64,000 nt of DNA, from the NCBI GenBank assembly GCA_014607495.2, contig CP053155.1:11780001-11844000 (forward strand), written 5' to 3'. This document shows positions 34,081 to 45,144 of this stretch, piece after piece. The first letter of the stretch is position 1; every line of letters begins with the position of its first letter. The translations under genes and the position numbers were made by a program. The notes under the pieces are model-generated. The model made no database searches, had not been told where the DNA came from, and was given only the letters and a program-made list of their open reading frames with translations. This DNA comes from Carposina sasakii (taxonomy: Eukaryota > Arthropoda > Insecta > Lepidoptera > Carposinidae).

Positions 34081-35026
34081 CAAAAATTCAAAAATTCAAA
34101 ATTCAAAATCATTTATTCAACATGAAAGCATTAACACTTGTTTGTTGATTGTCTAATTATATGTTACTTTCTATGTTCGCATCCCAAAAATGAAACCGCT
34201 ACCAAACAAAAAAGGAGGTGAATTTAAACAACTTTCCCAAAAATAAATAAATCAAAGCTTTTGCTTTGGCAACGGTCACCATCCCAAGGTGCGATTTGTT
34301 ACGGTCTGTCAGGCATAAGTTAGCGATTCGGGGCTAATAGCCACCAACGTGGAGAATAAGAGTTAAGGTCGCCTAAAGATGAAATCCAGAAGAGCTGCTA
34401 CACAGTTCTCCTTTATGGCAAAACCAACATTAGGTCTGACACACCGCATGATTCTACTATTACTGTTACACTATCTCAGTGAAGTGTCACTGCTTGGAAG
34501 AAGAAATAGTAAGAAAACTCCCAGCGACACAGTCAAAACTAAGTAACATATTAACAAAAGAATCTTACATTGGATAAGATATCAGATAGTAACACTTAAC
34601 TCATTTAGTGTGTATAAATTCAATTATCATAACATAATTAATTTAAATTCATATAAATTACATACCCACTTACACAAAGTAAGTACAGGTCCATGTCAAA
34701 TTTAAATTGTATAAATAAAAATAAAATGTGTACACAGAGTACAAGTCAATGTCAAATAAGTATCTACTAAACTATAAAATATAAAAAAGATATATATTTG
34801 TGTACAATAGTACAAGTCGACGGTAAAATGTGAATAGAAGAGCTAAAGTGTCATTCAGAACTTAAATATATAATACCTATAGCTGGTAATAACATTAGAA
34901 TGAAGAAGTCACGCATGATACACTATAGCGCTTCTGGTCACATTCACCAACACATATTAACTATACCTACTAAGCTAAATATAAAAGTAAAACATAGATT
35001 GCGTAACTTGGGGATGCTAGAACAAT

Positions 35027-35680
35027 TCACTTCCATGGCTCGCTATCATTTAAATATTCTAATACTGTATAATATTCTTTCATGCAAAGTTTTTTCTTCA
35101 CAATATTTTTAAATTTACAGATAGGTAGCCCTTTGAGTGTATCTGGAAGCTTGTTGTAGAAAAGTATACATTGACCCATGAATGATTTACTGACTTTGCG
35201 GAGACGGGACACATGAGCAACAAGTCTGTTCTTACCTCTTGTATTTATTTTGTGCACATCAGACATTTTATTAAATTTATCTAAATTCTTATGAACGTAT
35301 AATAAATTTTCATAAATATAATTCGAAGCTAAAGTCATTATATTCAATTCTTTAAATTTCTCACGTAATGTGACCCTGGACCCTAAGTTTAGAATTGCAC
35401 GGACAGCTCTTTTTTGTAAGATAAATATTGACTCCCAATCAGCTGCGCTTCCCCATAATAAAATACCGTATGTCATTATACTATGGAAATAGCTAAAATA
35501 AACAATTCTAGCAGTCTCGACATCTGTCAGTAGACGAATTCTCTTAACTGCATAGGCTGCAGAACTGAGTTTCTTACTTAGTTTTTCAATGTGAGGACCC
35601 CATTGTAATTTGGCATCCAAAGTTATGCCCAAGAATACAGTCGAATCCACTTGATCCAGTCTCTCGTCGCCTATAAACAT
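35027..35680 (-). pseudogene. LINE reverse transcriptase, C-terminal (thumb) fragment
   Basis: This 217-residue frame begins just before FLGITLDAKLQWGPHI (residues 16-31), the RT motif E region, and continues through the C-terminal domain, with YGILLWGSA near residue 70 and LYVHKNLDKFNKMSD in the second half. It ends at a natural stop. It is displaced by one frame from the catalytic fragment to its right because of an indel near 35670. It is non-functional as part of a broken polyprotein. Confidence 0.85.
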
Positions 35681-36131
35681 CAGATCTAACTTGTTTCACG
35701 TTGGGAGTAGAAAATTTTATTAATTTCGTTTTCCTACTATTAAGAACAAGATTATTATTACTAAACCAATATAACACTTTAGAGAGAGCACTGTTCACCA
35801 CGTCATATACGATGAGCTGCCTCTTTACTTTAAAAAGTAAGGAGGTGTCATCTGCAAACAATACTATTTCATGCTCATTACCTACAAAGTATGGCAAATC
35901 ATTTATATAAATACGGAAAAGAAACGGACCAAGGATTGAACCTTGTGGGACACCTATTGTGACGCGCGATCCCGGTGATCGTTTTCCGTTCACATCTACC
36001 TTCTGAATCCTATCGTTCAAATAGGACATCAGAAGATAGAGGGCCCCACCCCGTATACCATAATGTTCTAATTTTCGAATTAAAATTTCATGGTGGACAC
36101 AATCAAACGCTTTTGACAAGTCACAGAACAC
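35586..36131 (-). pseudogene. LINE reverse transcriptase, catalytic palm fragment
   Basis: Contains motif A FCDLSKAFD (residues 2-10), GVPQGSILGPFLF (motif B, 60-72) and FADDT (motif C, 92-96), so all three catalytic aspartates are present. The frame opens by read-through from upstream at a GTG codon, not at a true start. At its left end it runs out of frame near 35670 (residues from about 150 are nonsense). The longest sequence resemblance is to RTs of jockey-superfamily LINEs. Confidence 0.88.
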
Positions 36132-36996
36132 TCCCAGTGCGTCATGTGACTCCTCCCAAGCGTGACAATGTGTCTTAACAACTCAACTCCCGCGTCGATA
36201 GTAGACCGCCCCTTGGTGAAGCCATACTGCTTATTGCTAAAAAGGTTGTTATTATCGAAGTGCCTGGACAATTGTTCTAAAATTAGTTTTTCAAAGATTT
36301 TACTGATTGTTGGGAGTACTGATATCGGGCGAAAATTACCTGGATCAGAAGATTCTCCTGACTTGAACAACGGAATAACTTTACTATGTTTCATTAAATC
36401 AGGAAAAACTCCTTTGTCTATACAATTATTAAAAACGCTTGCTAGCGGAGTACTTATTACATCTATTATTGAACCTAACGTTTTCACCGATAGGCCCCAT
36501 AGGTCAGCGGTTTTTTTGGAGTAGATGGATTTAAAAGTTTTAATTATATCTTTGTAGTTAACATAGGAAAATGCAAAATCCCTCTCACATGCTGTTACAC
36601 TGTTTTTGAGCAAAGATGCAGCGACCTCAGGGGACGAGTTAAGGTCTTTTGTTGCTGAATGAGGTATACTGTCAAAGAAGTTTTGGAAAGCTGCGGCTAC
36701 CTCAGAGTGAGATTTTATGTTAACTCCATCAATCACTAAGCTAAAGCTGGAATCTCGAACGGCATTTCTTCCGGTCTCACTGTTAATTATATTCCAAGTG
36801 GTTTTAATCTTATCGGTAGATTGTTTAATTTTATTTTTTACAAAATTTGATTTTGCGTTGTTACAAACACGTTTAAATAACTTAGAATACTGTTTGACAT
36901 ACTCCTTGAAGGCTGAGCTGTGGTTAAACGTTTTTTCGCTATAAAGATTATATAAACGTTCTCTGCTCTTATATATGCCAGGTGTGGCCCACTCGC
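36080..36996 (-). pseudogene. LINE ORF2, region before and start of RT
   Basis: The in-frame sequence runs from 36996 on minus, reading EWATPGIYKSRERLYNLYS, a region that follows the endonuclease in jockey-type ORF2. It then contains FRPISVLPTISKIFEKLI and YGFTKGRSTIDAGVELL (RT motifs 1-3). Frame is lost near 36130, just before motif A. There is no initiator methionine, because the true start lay in the deleted 5' part. Confidence 0.85.
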
Positions 36997-37000
36997 TAAA

Positions 37001-37424
37001 AACTTATCGCTAAAAGCTTAAAATTTATCCAGGCTACTATCGGAGAGCACGTAAAAATTTCACCGAGAATCCCCTTCCTAATACCCAAGACCTTGTAAAT
37101 AGAACGGCGACCTAATTCGTTATTCACGCACACAAAGGCGGTGTATAATTCATCTGACTGCGGCTGGAAGCAAAAAAACAGGGCAAGTGCAAGATGAAGC
37201 CGCTTGATTGGTGTTCCGTGGGAATTGCAGGACTAAGTTTGTGCAACGCGCTTTTTATTGCGCTGGAACTGCTGTTTGCAAGCCAAGTCTTGACAGTTCA
37301 ATTATAAGACCTATTTAAGGTTTTACGTTTTAATGGTATATACAAATTTCACCAATATAACCCAGTTATATTTGACAAAGTCTAAAAGAATAACAATCAG
37401 CCGCATGGAAAGAAGTATGTTTTA
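37001..37424. other. No feature seen
   Basis: Flank of the LINE. 37060-37260 is GC-richer and low-copy in appearance. Confidence 0.35.
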
Positions 37425-37636
37425 CTAGTGGACGCCCGCGACTTCGTCCGTGTGGACTGTAGAAAAAAAAATGTCGAAATTATCTAAGATGGAAATATTT
37501 TCCCGGGGTAAAAAGTAGCCTATGTGTTAATCCAGGGTGTCAGCTAACTCCATACTATTTTGACGTGAAAGAGTAACAAACATCCATCCATCTTTCCATC
37601 CATACTCACAAACTTTCGCGTTTATAATATTAGTAG
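37425..37636 (-). mobile_element. Helitron-like element, full length, minus
   Basis: On plus it reads CTAGTGGACGCCCGCGACTT, CGTCCGTGTGGACTGTAG, CCCGGGGTAAAAAGTAGCCT, a CCAT microsatellite and TTTCGCGTTTATAATATTAG. This is the reverse complement of 30285-30529, with the CTAG terminus intact and an internal deletion near the middle. Confidence 0.7.
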
Positions 37637-37801
37637 CAAGTAGGATTAGACATTGAAGGCAACACCCGATTCTCATAATCACACTGTTTTTGACTCATTC
37701 ACAAATTCAACAGGGTTGTTGCAGTATCCTCCATTCCTTTCGCGCCCGTCATCTGTTACGAGTATGATAAACAATCCCACTAACAGTTTATACTCTTTAT
37801 A

Positions 37802-37872
37802 CATACATACATATAATCACACCTTTATCCTTTACGGGGTAGGTAAGGCAGAGAACCAAGGGCCGATAGAAC
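37802..37872 (-). repeat. 'CACGCCTTTATCC'-type interspersed repeat
   Basis: CATACATACATATAATCACA then CCTTTATCCTTTACGGGGTA and AACCAAGGGCCGATAG. It is the opposite orientation of the family at 6365 and 16238. A nearly identical copy is at 58443-58510. Confidence 0.65.
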
Positions 37873-38815
37873 CACATGGCGCCACTTCTGACCAATATTG
37901 AGGGTATAGTTGAGATGTACAAGTTCTCTTTATTCTACACAAAAAACAATTGGACACACAGCAGTAGTAAATTTATAAGGTGTTCTTATACCCGAAAGAG
38001 AGAAAATGAGGGAGTTAGAGAGTATCTCTAGAGGTAGCTCTATCTAAGTATTCAACTCTAGAATTGAATAACATTCTCCACATGCCTGTTTAAATTGCGT
38101 TACGGTACGCTAAAAGCAAAAAAATATCCATCCAATAACTAAGTAACTCCTTGGAAGGCCTGCACAAAAACACGATGGATGGACAAATTGTTCCGAACTG
38201 ACGTATTTATCTTTGGAGAGAGTAATTAACAGGATTTCTGTAAGGAAACAAGTGCGGATTTATGTTTTTTTCCCTTCGAAACGTAATTGTTTTTACTTGA
38301 AGCACTTTGGTTCATTTGTATTCCATTCATCTTAAAGCAAGCGTAGGGGATGCCGAGACGACTTAATTGAAAAATGTATAAGGAAAACTTGATAACGTAG
38401 TACATACCTACATTTCCCTCAAGTTAGCAATGAAAATTTCTCAGTAGATATTTATGGTATAAAACCTCCGTTGGTTAAAGTCAGACCACATAGAGACATA
38501 GAAGGGTACAAGCTACATACCTATAAAGATAACTTATATAGAATGTATGTAACAACAAGACAATTTTACTAAAATGCTAAACAAAGACCAACATTTTCAT
38601 TTAGATACAACTACTTAATAAATGCATCGAAGAGCAAATTCCGGAATAATCAGGCAACGGCAAATGAAGAGCAAACTTCCTTCTGCGCTGAGCGACGAAC
38701 TCTAAACTAAATACGTAGGTATGTTGAGTGTAACGAGATCAATGGTGCACTCTTAATAATAAAATAACTTACCCCACTGAGTTACGACCACAAACTCGAC
38801 AGTTATAACAGTTTT
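37873..38815. other. No feature seen
   Basis: AT-rich sequence. Confidence 0.4.
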
Positions 38816-38912
38816 GACGATGCCCGATTGGTGTTGTTGTGGACTTATTGCGCGATATAGATTCGAATCCCGGTAGACGCAAAAAATTTTATGATGAATA
38901 TCTATGTTTCTT
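38816..38912 (+). mobile_element. Degraded tRNA-derived SINE
   Basis: GACGATGCCCGATTGGTGTT, ATTCGAATCCCGGTAGACGC and ATGATGAATATCTATGTTTC match the SINE at 19077, with a damaged A box. It ends where unrelated sequence begins. Confidence 0.6.
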
Positions 38913-38979
38913 ACCAGTCACTGGCCAATATAACTGAATTTATTTTATATACGGATTTTCTAAAAATTGTCACTACGTT

Positions 38980-39116
38980 AACCCGAGGAGGGTTGGCGCC
39001 AGGCAGGCGGCCGGCCGTAACACAAATGCCAAATTTTCGGCAATGTGAGTTTCGAAAGAAACCATAATGTACCGACCCCATAAACAATGGGATGAGGGTA
39101 GGAAGATGATGATGAT
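38980..39116 (+). mobile_element. Retroposon 3' end with GAT tail
   Basis: AACCCGAGGAGGGTTGGCGC, CAGGCAGGCGGCCGGCCGTA, GAAACCATAATGTACCGACC and GGGATGAGGGTAGGAAGATG then ATGATGAT. Same family as 13482-13853, with its middle deleted. Its right half is also mirrored at 56315-56400. Confidence 0.7.
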
Positions 39117-39159
39117 CTATGTTTCTTTCGGGTTTCCTGTGCTTACGCGCGATCTCCTT

Positions 39160-39220
39160 CGCGATCTTGTACTTTTGCTACCCTATTTTTGGGAACACAG
39201 CCGTGTGTATGTGTATTAAT
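39160..39220 (+). repeat. X repeat end fragment
   Basis: CGATCTTGTACTTTTGCTAC then CCTATTTTTGGGAACACAGC and CGTGTGTATG match the distal end of the X repeat. Confidence 0.5.
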
Positions 39221-40708
39221 AATTATATTTACTTTAGTCTATACATTCGCGTCCGTTGTAATCTAATATCTTGGTATGTAATTTTTGTAATGTACCTATA
39301 GTAACTTGCTTGACACGTTCCCGGAGTCAAACTGTTATAACATTTTGACTGCTGTACAATTACAATTTGTAAACTTTGCTTAATAATAATAAGTAAATAA
39401 TAATAATTTACTGATAGACATTATTTCAATTTACAGCGCAACTTGTATCTTACTGATTAAGCAAATTTTAGAAATGTGAACGTATGTAAGAACGTGAAAA
39501 TTATGGTCGTGAAATATTTGGATATTTGTTACTCGTAATATTTAACTCAAAAACCACGGAACAGCTTTCGATGAAGCTTGGCGCCCAAATAGGCAAATAC
39601 TCATCAAGGCGAGCTTGGCTGATGTAGACACAATATCTATGAGCGAATTACCTGCTAGCTAACTTTTCTTATGAAGAACAAAATGATTATCTTTAAACTT
39701 AATTCAGTCAGCCTTTTAGCCGAAACAGATACCAAAAAACCCAACAACATTACCAAGGACTTCAGTGAAGTCACTCTCTGCTGTGTTTATACTATGACCA
39801 AGTCCAAGCGCAACTTCTCCAATTTTCATTAAGGCCGTGACAGGCAAGAAATACTTCCTAATTATTCATCGGGGCCGTCGCTAAATCGCGCCCTTCATGG
39901 GCAAGAATATAAAAAAAGTTTTAAAATACAACAAGTGAGGCGTGTCGCGCCATATAACTTATTCATGGCAGTCGGAAAGTTGAGTAAAGTTTTTTTTAAC
40001 AAATTCGAGTAATGCCCGCGGCAAGATGATGCGTGGGTAATTAAGCTCCTTTATAAAACTTTGGAATACATCAATAGCTACAAGAATCAGTAGGTATGTA
40101 GGTAAACTAGTACTTGATTATATATTTAGTACCAGGGACGTAGAAGTATTAGGCATACACATAGGCAATCTTGAAAATTTTTATATAAATTAATTTCATA
40201 ATTTCTTTACTGGACGATGAAAGAGCTAAAATTTTGCTTTGTATAATTCACGGGACAGTTAATCAAATGGGTCTTAATAGACGCTGGAGACATCAAGCAA
40301 AAGGTATTAAGGAAACTATAAATCTATACAAGATATCAGTTCAGCCTCTGTCCCCAAACATGAACATCAAAATAGCAAAATCCCTTCCCAATACCTGTAC
40401 ATATTGAAGAGGAGACGAATTCCATTCAGCATTCATGTTTTAAAGGCACAAAGGGTCGACCATTGATACGCTTATGGACAATAGATAACATAGATATATA
40501 GGTACAAATATATGTATGTATAATCCAGTGTACATACCCAAAGATTAGGGTCTTTTTCTGTTTGAATTTGGTGTTATCGCATTCAGCGAACTTTTTGTGA
40601 ACATCCCCTTTTAGGTGAAATTAAATTTTCCTTAATTTTCTTTTCTTGGTTGCTTCGGTATATTTTTCAGTTTAGGTTAAGAGCAATGGTTTGAGCCAAC
40701 GAAAATGT
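39221..40708. other. No feature seen
   Basis: About 1.5 kb AT-rich. Nothing recognised. Confidence 0.4.
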
Positions 40709-41350
40709 CTATCTCGATTGTCGGCGGCGTAAAGTAGTAGCTGCTATAGGGTTATAGAATATAGTACTAACTGCTATAGCGTGATAGAACGTAGTGCTAA
40801 CATCTATATCATGATAAAGCCTAGTGATAAATGCTATAACGTGAAAGAACATAGTGCTAATTGTTATATTATGATAGAACGTAGTGCTTAATGCTATATC
40901 GTGATAGAACATAGTAGTGCAAAATGCTATATCGTGATAGAACGTAGTGCTAACTACTATAACAAGATAGAACGTACTGCTAACTGCTATAATATGATAA
41001 AACGTAGAGATAAATGCTATAACTTGATATAACGTACTGCTAACTGCTATACCTATAGTATTATAGAAAGTAGCACCAACTGCTATAGCATCATAAAATG
41101 TGTTAATTGCTATATCGTGATAGAACGTAGTGCTAAAAGCTATAACGTTATATAATGTAGTGCTTACTGCTACAGCGTGATAATATACAGTGCAAACTTC
41201 TATAACGTTATAAAACGTAGTGCCCCTAGATAATATGCTAAAACAAACTCCATCTATTGAAGATATAACACAAAACAGATATGGTACGATTTTGAGCAAA
41301 CCAGTTTCTAGTTTTGGAATACGACAAACAATACCTATAATACCTACCAT
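40709..41350 (-). CDS. Open frame of decapeptide repeats (doubtful gene)
   Basis: A 213-residue frame starts at ATG 41350. It has a hydrophobic, non-repetitive N-terminal part of about 42 residues (MVGIIGIVCRIP ...), then about 16 repeats of a decapeptide of the type STTFYHDIAV, with alternating aromatic and hydrophobic positions. It ends RRRQSR. The repeats come from the 30-bp minisatellite at 40737-41226. Variant units are 27, 33 or 36 bp, all multiples of three, so the frame survives. I see no splice sites and no known domain. It may be a chance product of a 30-bp satellite or an orphan protein. I favour chance but list it because the frame is maintained. Confidence 0.25.
   Translation of the reverse strand: MVGIIGIVCRIPKLETGLLKIVPYLFCVISSIDGVCFSILSRGTTFYNVIEVCTVYYHAVAVSTTLYNVIAFSTTFYHDIAINTFYDAIAVGATFYNTIGIAVSSTLYQVIAFISTFYHIIAVSSTFYLVIVVSTTFYHDIAFCTTMFYHDIALSTTFYHNITISTMFFHVIAFITRLYHDIDVSTTFYHAIAVSTIFYNPIAATTLRRRQSR
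40737..41226. repeat. 30-bp minisatellite, about 16 units
   Basis: Typical plus-strand unit: ACTGCTATAGCGTGATAGAA then CGTAGTGCTA. Sixteen imperfect units follow one another, with occasional units of 27, 33 and 36 bp. Divergence among units is considerable, so the array is not recent. Confidence 0.9.
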
Positions 41351-41800
41351 ATTTCTGTGTACCTCATATAAAAGAGCACAGTTTTACACGAAATAAATAA
41401 CTCAAATACCATTTTTTCTTATCTAACGAAAAATAAAATAAAAATGAAATAAACAGAATAGCGCTGTAACTAATAACATACATACCTATAGTATTTGTTA
41501 GTTAATCTGTTATTAGTGAGCTACATATTTCATTTTAATCATAGTCGATTGAAACATTCCTCGAGAGATGAGACAGCAAACAGTATATGCTTGTGCTTTG
41601 TACAACTTCTATTAAGGAAAGATAATTTATACAAAAACCGAAACTATCGGTAATATTTTGTTAAACAAGTTTACTTAATAAAAAGGAATTATTCACAAAA
41701 GCGCGGCAATCGACCAGAAAGTTGCACGTAAATCAACGGCGGAATCTATCGTACGGGCATACACAATAGAATAATCCCAAATTTTACGGGCTGACCTCAA
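41351..41800. other. No feature seen
   Basis: AT-rich sequence. Confidence 0.4.
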
Positions 41801-42350
41801 GGGCTCGATTCTTGCGTCCCTCAATAATATCGAAACTCAACTTATTTGTCCACACAGATAAATAAAACAAAATGGCGGATTTATAATCTGCTATTTAAAA
41901 TAAAAGCTGTATTTGGGTATTACCGTGCTCAACAAAATATAAATTTAATACTCCATACCACTCGAGACACTGTCTAGTGCGGGCAGTTAATATGCAAGTG
42001 TTGAAGCCAGTTGTTACGAGAAATACCAAAAAATATAGTAAACCCAGGTTTACTCGGCTAAATTTTGTATTAGATACTCGAGCTTTCATCTGATTATCCA
42101 ACATAATAGTTAAGTGTAATTAGTAGACCTAACCTATTCTAATTATATACTAAAAGTAGGTAAATTAACATCACAAGTATTGACAGGCAAGATAATTATT
42201 AGGCACGGTAACTTATAATGATACATAAAGTTAACTGATACTTAACCTTTTCATCCGATATCCATTATTTAATTTTTGTAGATACCCGGTATTTACAAAA
42301 TAAAATGTCGAGTTTAGACATAATGCCGGCTGACGCAAGAATCGGGTCTC
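41801..42350. mobile_element. Imperfect foldback element
   Basis: The left block GGGCTCGATTCTTGCGTCCC, TCAATAATATCGAAACTCAA (41801-41842) is mirrored by the right block GTCGAGTTTAGACATAATGC, CGGCTGACGCAAGAATCGGG (42307-42350). About 550 bp overall. The arms are diverged and the interior shows no gene. Confidence 0.5.
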
Positions 42351-43523
42351 GGGATCAATTTGCTTCAATGATCCAACACTGGACCCCTTTTCAACCGACT
42401 GACAAGTTATGAGGTACACCGGGGGTACACCTTTTTTCCATGCAAAAAAAAACAGGATATTTTGTTTAATTTTTATTTATAGTCGAGTTTATTCTTAACG
42501 CTTTGTTATTCACCCATCAAATCGAATTTGGTTAAATGCTATTTAGTCATAGAATTGAAGAATTTTGTTATTCTGCTTTGTTTTTTACATAATTCGATTT
42601 GATTTAATTGGCCCAATTCGTTATGTTGGTTATGTAACATTCCTCTGTGCTATTTGTAATAGATTTTTTAAAGAAGTCATCTCAAACACCATGCACGGAT
42701 AGCAATGCTCGTGCTCGTGCATCTGCTATCTATTTTTATAAAATCAATATCTAAGAATGGAGAACCCCTCCAGTTTTCAGTCACTTCAATAAGTCAGTGT
42801 GTGAAGTTTCACCGTGCAAGACTGTACGTTTGATCTATAAAGCAGATACAGTAAAAAAATAAACAATCTATGTTATATTTCTTCTTATATAAAAATTAAA
42901 TGCTGTCCCTGTTAGTATCGAAAAAAAAACAAGCATACGGCACCACTAATTTTGACGAGAATCTCAGGGGGTGCAGGGAAGGCTGTAACATAGTCCGACT
43001 CGGTAGGTAATATCATTGTCAGGAAGTAATTATAATTAAAAAAAAACACACACAAATAAGCAGTGTAATAATAATGTACATGAATAAAAGCGTACTAATG
43101 AAAACTTTCTTGCTGATGGAAGTCAAGTCAATGTAAAAGTATATCACGATTTATTCCAGCATGGAAACAACCCCGCTTCGAGAGATTCAATGACAACCCC
43201 TCTGCAATATACAATAAATCATAAATCGAAATAAACTCAATTATGTACTTGATAGAATAGTGTGTGAAAAATCACAATTTTATTTAGATTGAGAAGCCGA
43301 ATTGAATTTATTTTGTTAATCAAGGGCAAAATATAAACTTAATTTATCATGTTAAACTGTGACAAAAAATAAAGTAGCACTAAGCCTAACGCAATATAAA
43401 CCTAGCTTCACCACTTCCGGCAGTTAAAATATATCCGTCATAAGACGCAATCGACCGCCTTCGACCGACCTGCACTCACGAATTATCCCCGTTCCACTCC
43501 GTTTCCACAATGTACTTATCCGG
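42351..43523. other. No feature seen
   Basis: AT-rich. Nothing recognised. Confidence 0.4.
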
Positions 43524-43590
43524 CTGCATGCAGCAATATCCCGGGATATTTGTTGAAAAGTTCCCGGGTATTTGCTAAAAATCCCCGGTC
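43524..43590. promoter_or_regulatory. Cluster of CCCGGG palindromes
   Basis: CTGCATGCAG (10-bp palindrome) is followed by AATATCCCGGGATATT, a perfect 16-bp palindrome at 43535-43550. About 20 bp later comes TTCCCGGGTATTTGCT and then CCCCGGTCCCGG. The CCCGGGxTATTTG phrase recurs with a period of about 22 bp. It lies in a GC-richer patch (43430-43690). It could be a transcription-factor cluster; this is inference only. Confidence 0.35.
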
Positions 43591-44646
43591 CCGGAACATC
43601 ATTTGGGATTGGCTCGAGTCACTTTAGAACCTTTCCAGCACTCCGCTCTGCCTCGGTGGCCGCGCACGCGTCATTGTAAGTAGCTGCTAGCACCCTAGCG
43701 AGTTTAAAATATTGAAGCGATATCCATACACGTATGTTTTATAGAGTGCCTGTGAATGTTTTACACGATTGTGAGGCATGGATTTATTTTTGTTGAAGTT
43801 TTAGTATTTTCAAAGCCGACTAGGTATATGAAAAACAATTTTAACCGTTTAACTAATAATAAGGGATACAATTTATGCATACGAATAATATAATATAAAT
43901 GTATTATAATCAAAATAATAAATGAGATAGAAAGCCCATGATTAGGGCTTTTTACATAATAAAATGGGCCTATTCCACTCTAATCCATGTTCAATCATAA
44001 TCATTTATACAACTTTCTTTTATATCCCTCGGGTATCATTATATCTGTGCTGTTAGTAAGGTTTCGCAGCTATCTACCACAGCACGCCCGGTAACGGTTA
44101 AGTAATAATTCAATATTTATACTAGTACCTCCGCTTGTGGACTGTTGTAGAACTTCATCAGACTTAGCTTTATGAATCCCCTTTATTTCATCCGGAATCT
44201 AGTTGTTTGCCCCGGTTTGTTTTACCAGTTCGTTACGGTACGTTTCGGTTCAAACATAGAGGCTTAATGATGATATAAACTCGCATTGTCTATTATTTCT
44301 TCTCTTTAGTTTTTGTTGGTGAAATAACCATGCTTTCCGTTATCCCTAACTTATGTAATACTAAGATAGTTTTTATGTTAAATCATATAATATACTTACA
44401 GGTAATTTGTAATGCTTCAAAGTAATTTGTACATAAATATGTTTTACTTCGCCATACAAAATCTGACCATATTTAATTTTTTTACAAATTACAACATATA
44501 TTTTCTAAGCTCTTTAGACCCAAAAACTAATAACTTTTTTGTATCCATGCAAAAATCCACACGAAAACTAAATCGAAAGTTTGGTCTAAACTTTGTAGGT
44601 AGTCAAATCCGTAATTATTTTTGAGATCAATGGCACTTCAATCTTT
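43591..44646. other. No feature seen
   Basis: GC-richer to about 43690, then AT-rich. The frame at 44412-44624 is unsupported. Confidence 0.35.
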
Positions 44647-44834
44647 TATAATATAAAAATGAATTAATAAATTGCTAAGCGCAAATCTCGAGCACAGCTG
44701 AACCGATTTTGCTAATTCTTTTTTTAGAATATCCCTTGATGTACGAGGATGGTTCTTACGGAGAAAAAAAATTAAAAAAATTACCTGAAAAAGTCTAAAA
44801 ACTACACCCGTGCAAAGCCCAGCTGGATTCCTAG
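44647..44834 (+). mobile_element. Helitron-like element (subfamily K)
   Basis: TATAATATAAAAATGAATTA ... GCTAAGCGCAAATCTCGAGC, GAACCGATTTTGCTAATTC, GAGGATGGTTCTTACGGAGA and CCGTGCAAAGCCCAGCTGGA then TTCCTAG followed by T. Homologous end to end with 23700-23918. Confidence 0.65.
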
Positions 44835-45039
44835 TTTCATATAAAAAAGCAGTTGCACATACGGCCTTTATATTTGTACAGATGCGCGAATAGAACAGAC
44901 ATCAATAGGATAAAACACAATTGAGCACGTAGAAAAAACTTGCTATTGATTTGCTTCACAAATACTGTTAACACACAACCACGGGGCGTGCCGGATTTAT
45001 AAATTTATTAACAGTATAAATTAAAAATCCTATCCTATT
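44835..45039. other. No feature seen
   Basis: Short AT-rich interval. Confidence 0.4.
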
Positions 45040-45140
45040 CTACTAATACTATAAATGTGAAAGTTTGAGATAATGGATGTTCGGATATTTGTTTCTCTTT
45101 TTCGCAAAAACTTCTCTACCGATTTTGATAAAACTTATCT
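45040..45140 (+). mobile_element. Helitron-like 5' fragment
   Basis: CTACTAATACTATAAATGTG, AAAGTTTGAGATAATGGATG and TTCTCTACCGATTTTGATAA. The 5' end is followed almost at once by another 5' end at 45145, so it is cut short or was invaded. Confidence 0.55.
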
Positions 45141-45144
45141 ATCT

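Larger units (their letters stand above)
34081..37000 (-). mobile_element. 5'-truncated jockey/CR1-like LINE
   Basis: About 2.9 kb on minus. The order 5' to 3' is the inter-domain region and reverse transcriptase in three broken frames (36996 to 35027), a 3' UTR of about 0.9 kb, an AATAAA signal (34112-34117 on minus) and a tail of TTTTGAATTTTTG repeats (34081-34108). No endonuclease domain or ORF1 is present, and the coding frame meets a stop just right of 36996, so the copy is truncated there. The motif set places it in the jockey superfamily (jockey/CR1/Daphne-like). I cannot assign the clade without a tree. No target-site duplication was found. Confidence 0.85.

Noticed and set aside
35701..36944. 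Several plus-strand frames of 67-120 aa
   Set aside because: They are antisense shadows of the minus-strand LINE reverse transcriptase.
38900..39127. ATCTATGTTTCTT on both sides (38900-38912 and 39115-39127) as a target duplication
   Set aside because: The left copy belongs to the SINE body, and about 70 bp of unrelated sequence separates it from the start of the retroposon homology at 38980, so the match is weak evidence for an insertion boundary.
43670..43690. CATTGTAAGTAG as a splice donor of a plus-strand exon
   Set aside because: GTAAGT is present but preceded by TT, and no supported reading frame or start lies upstream.
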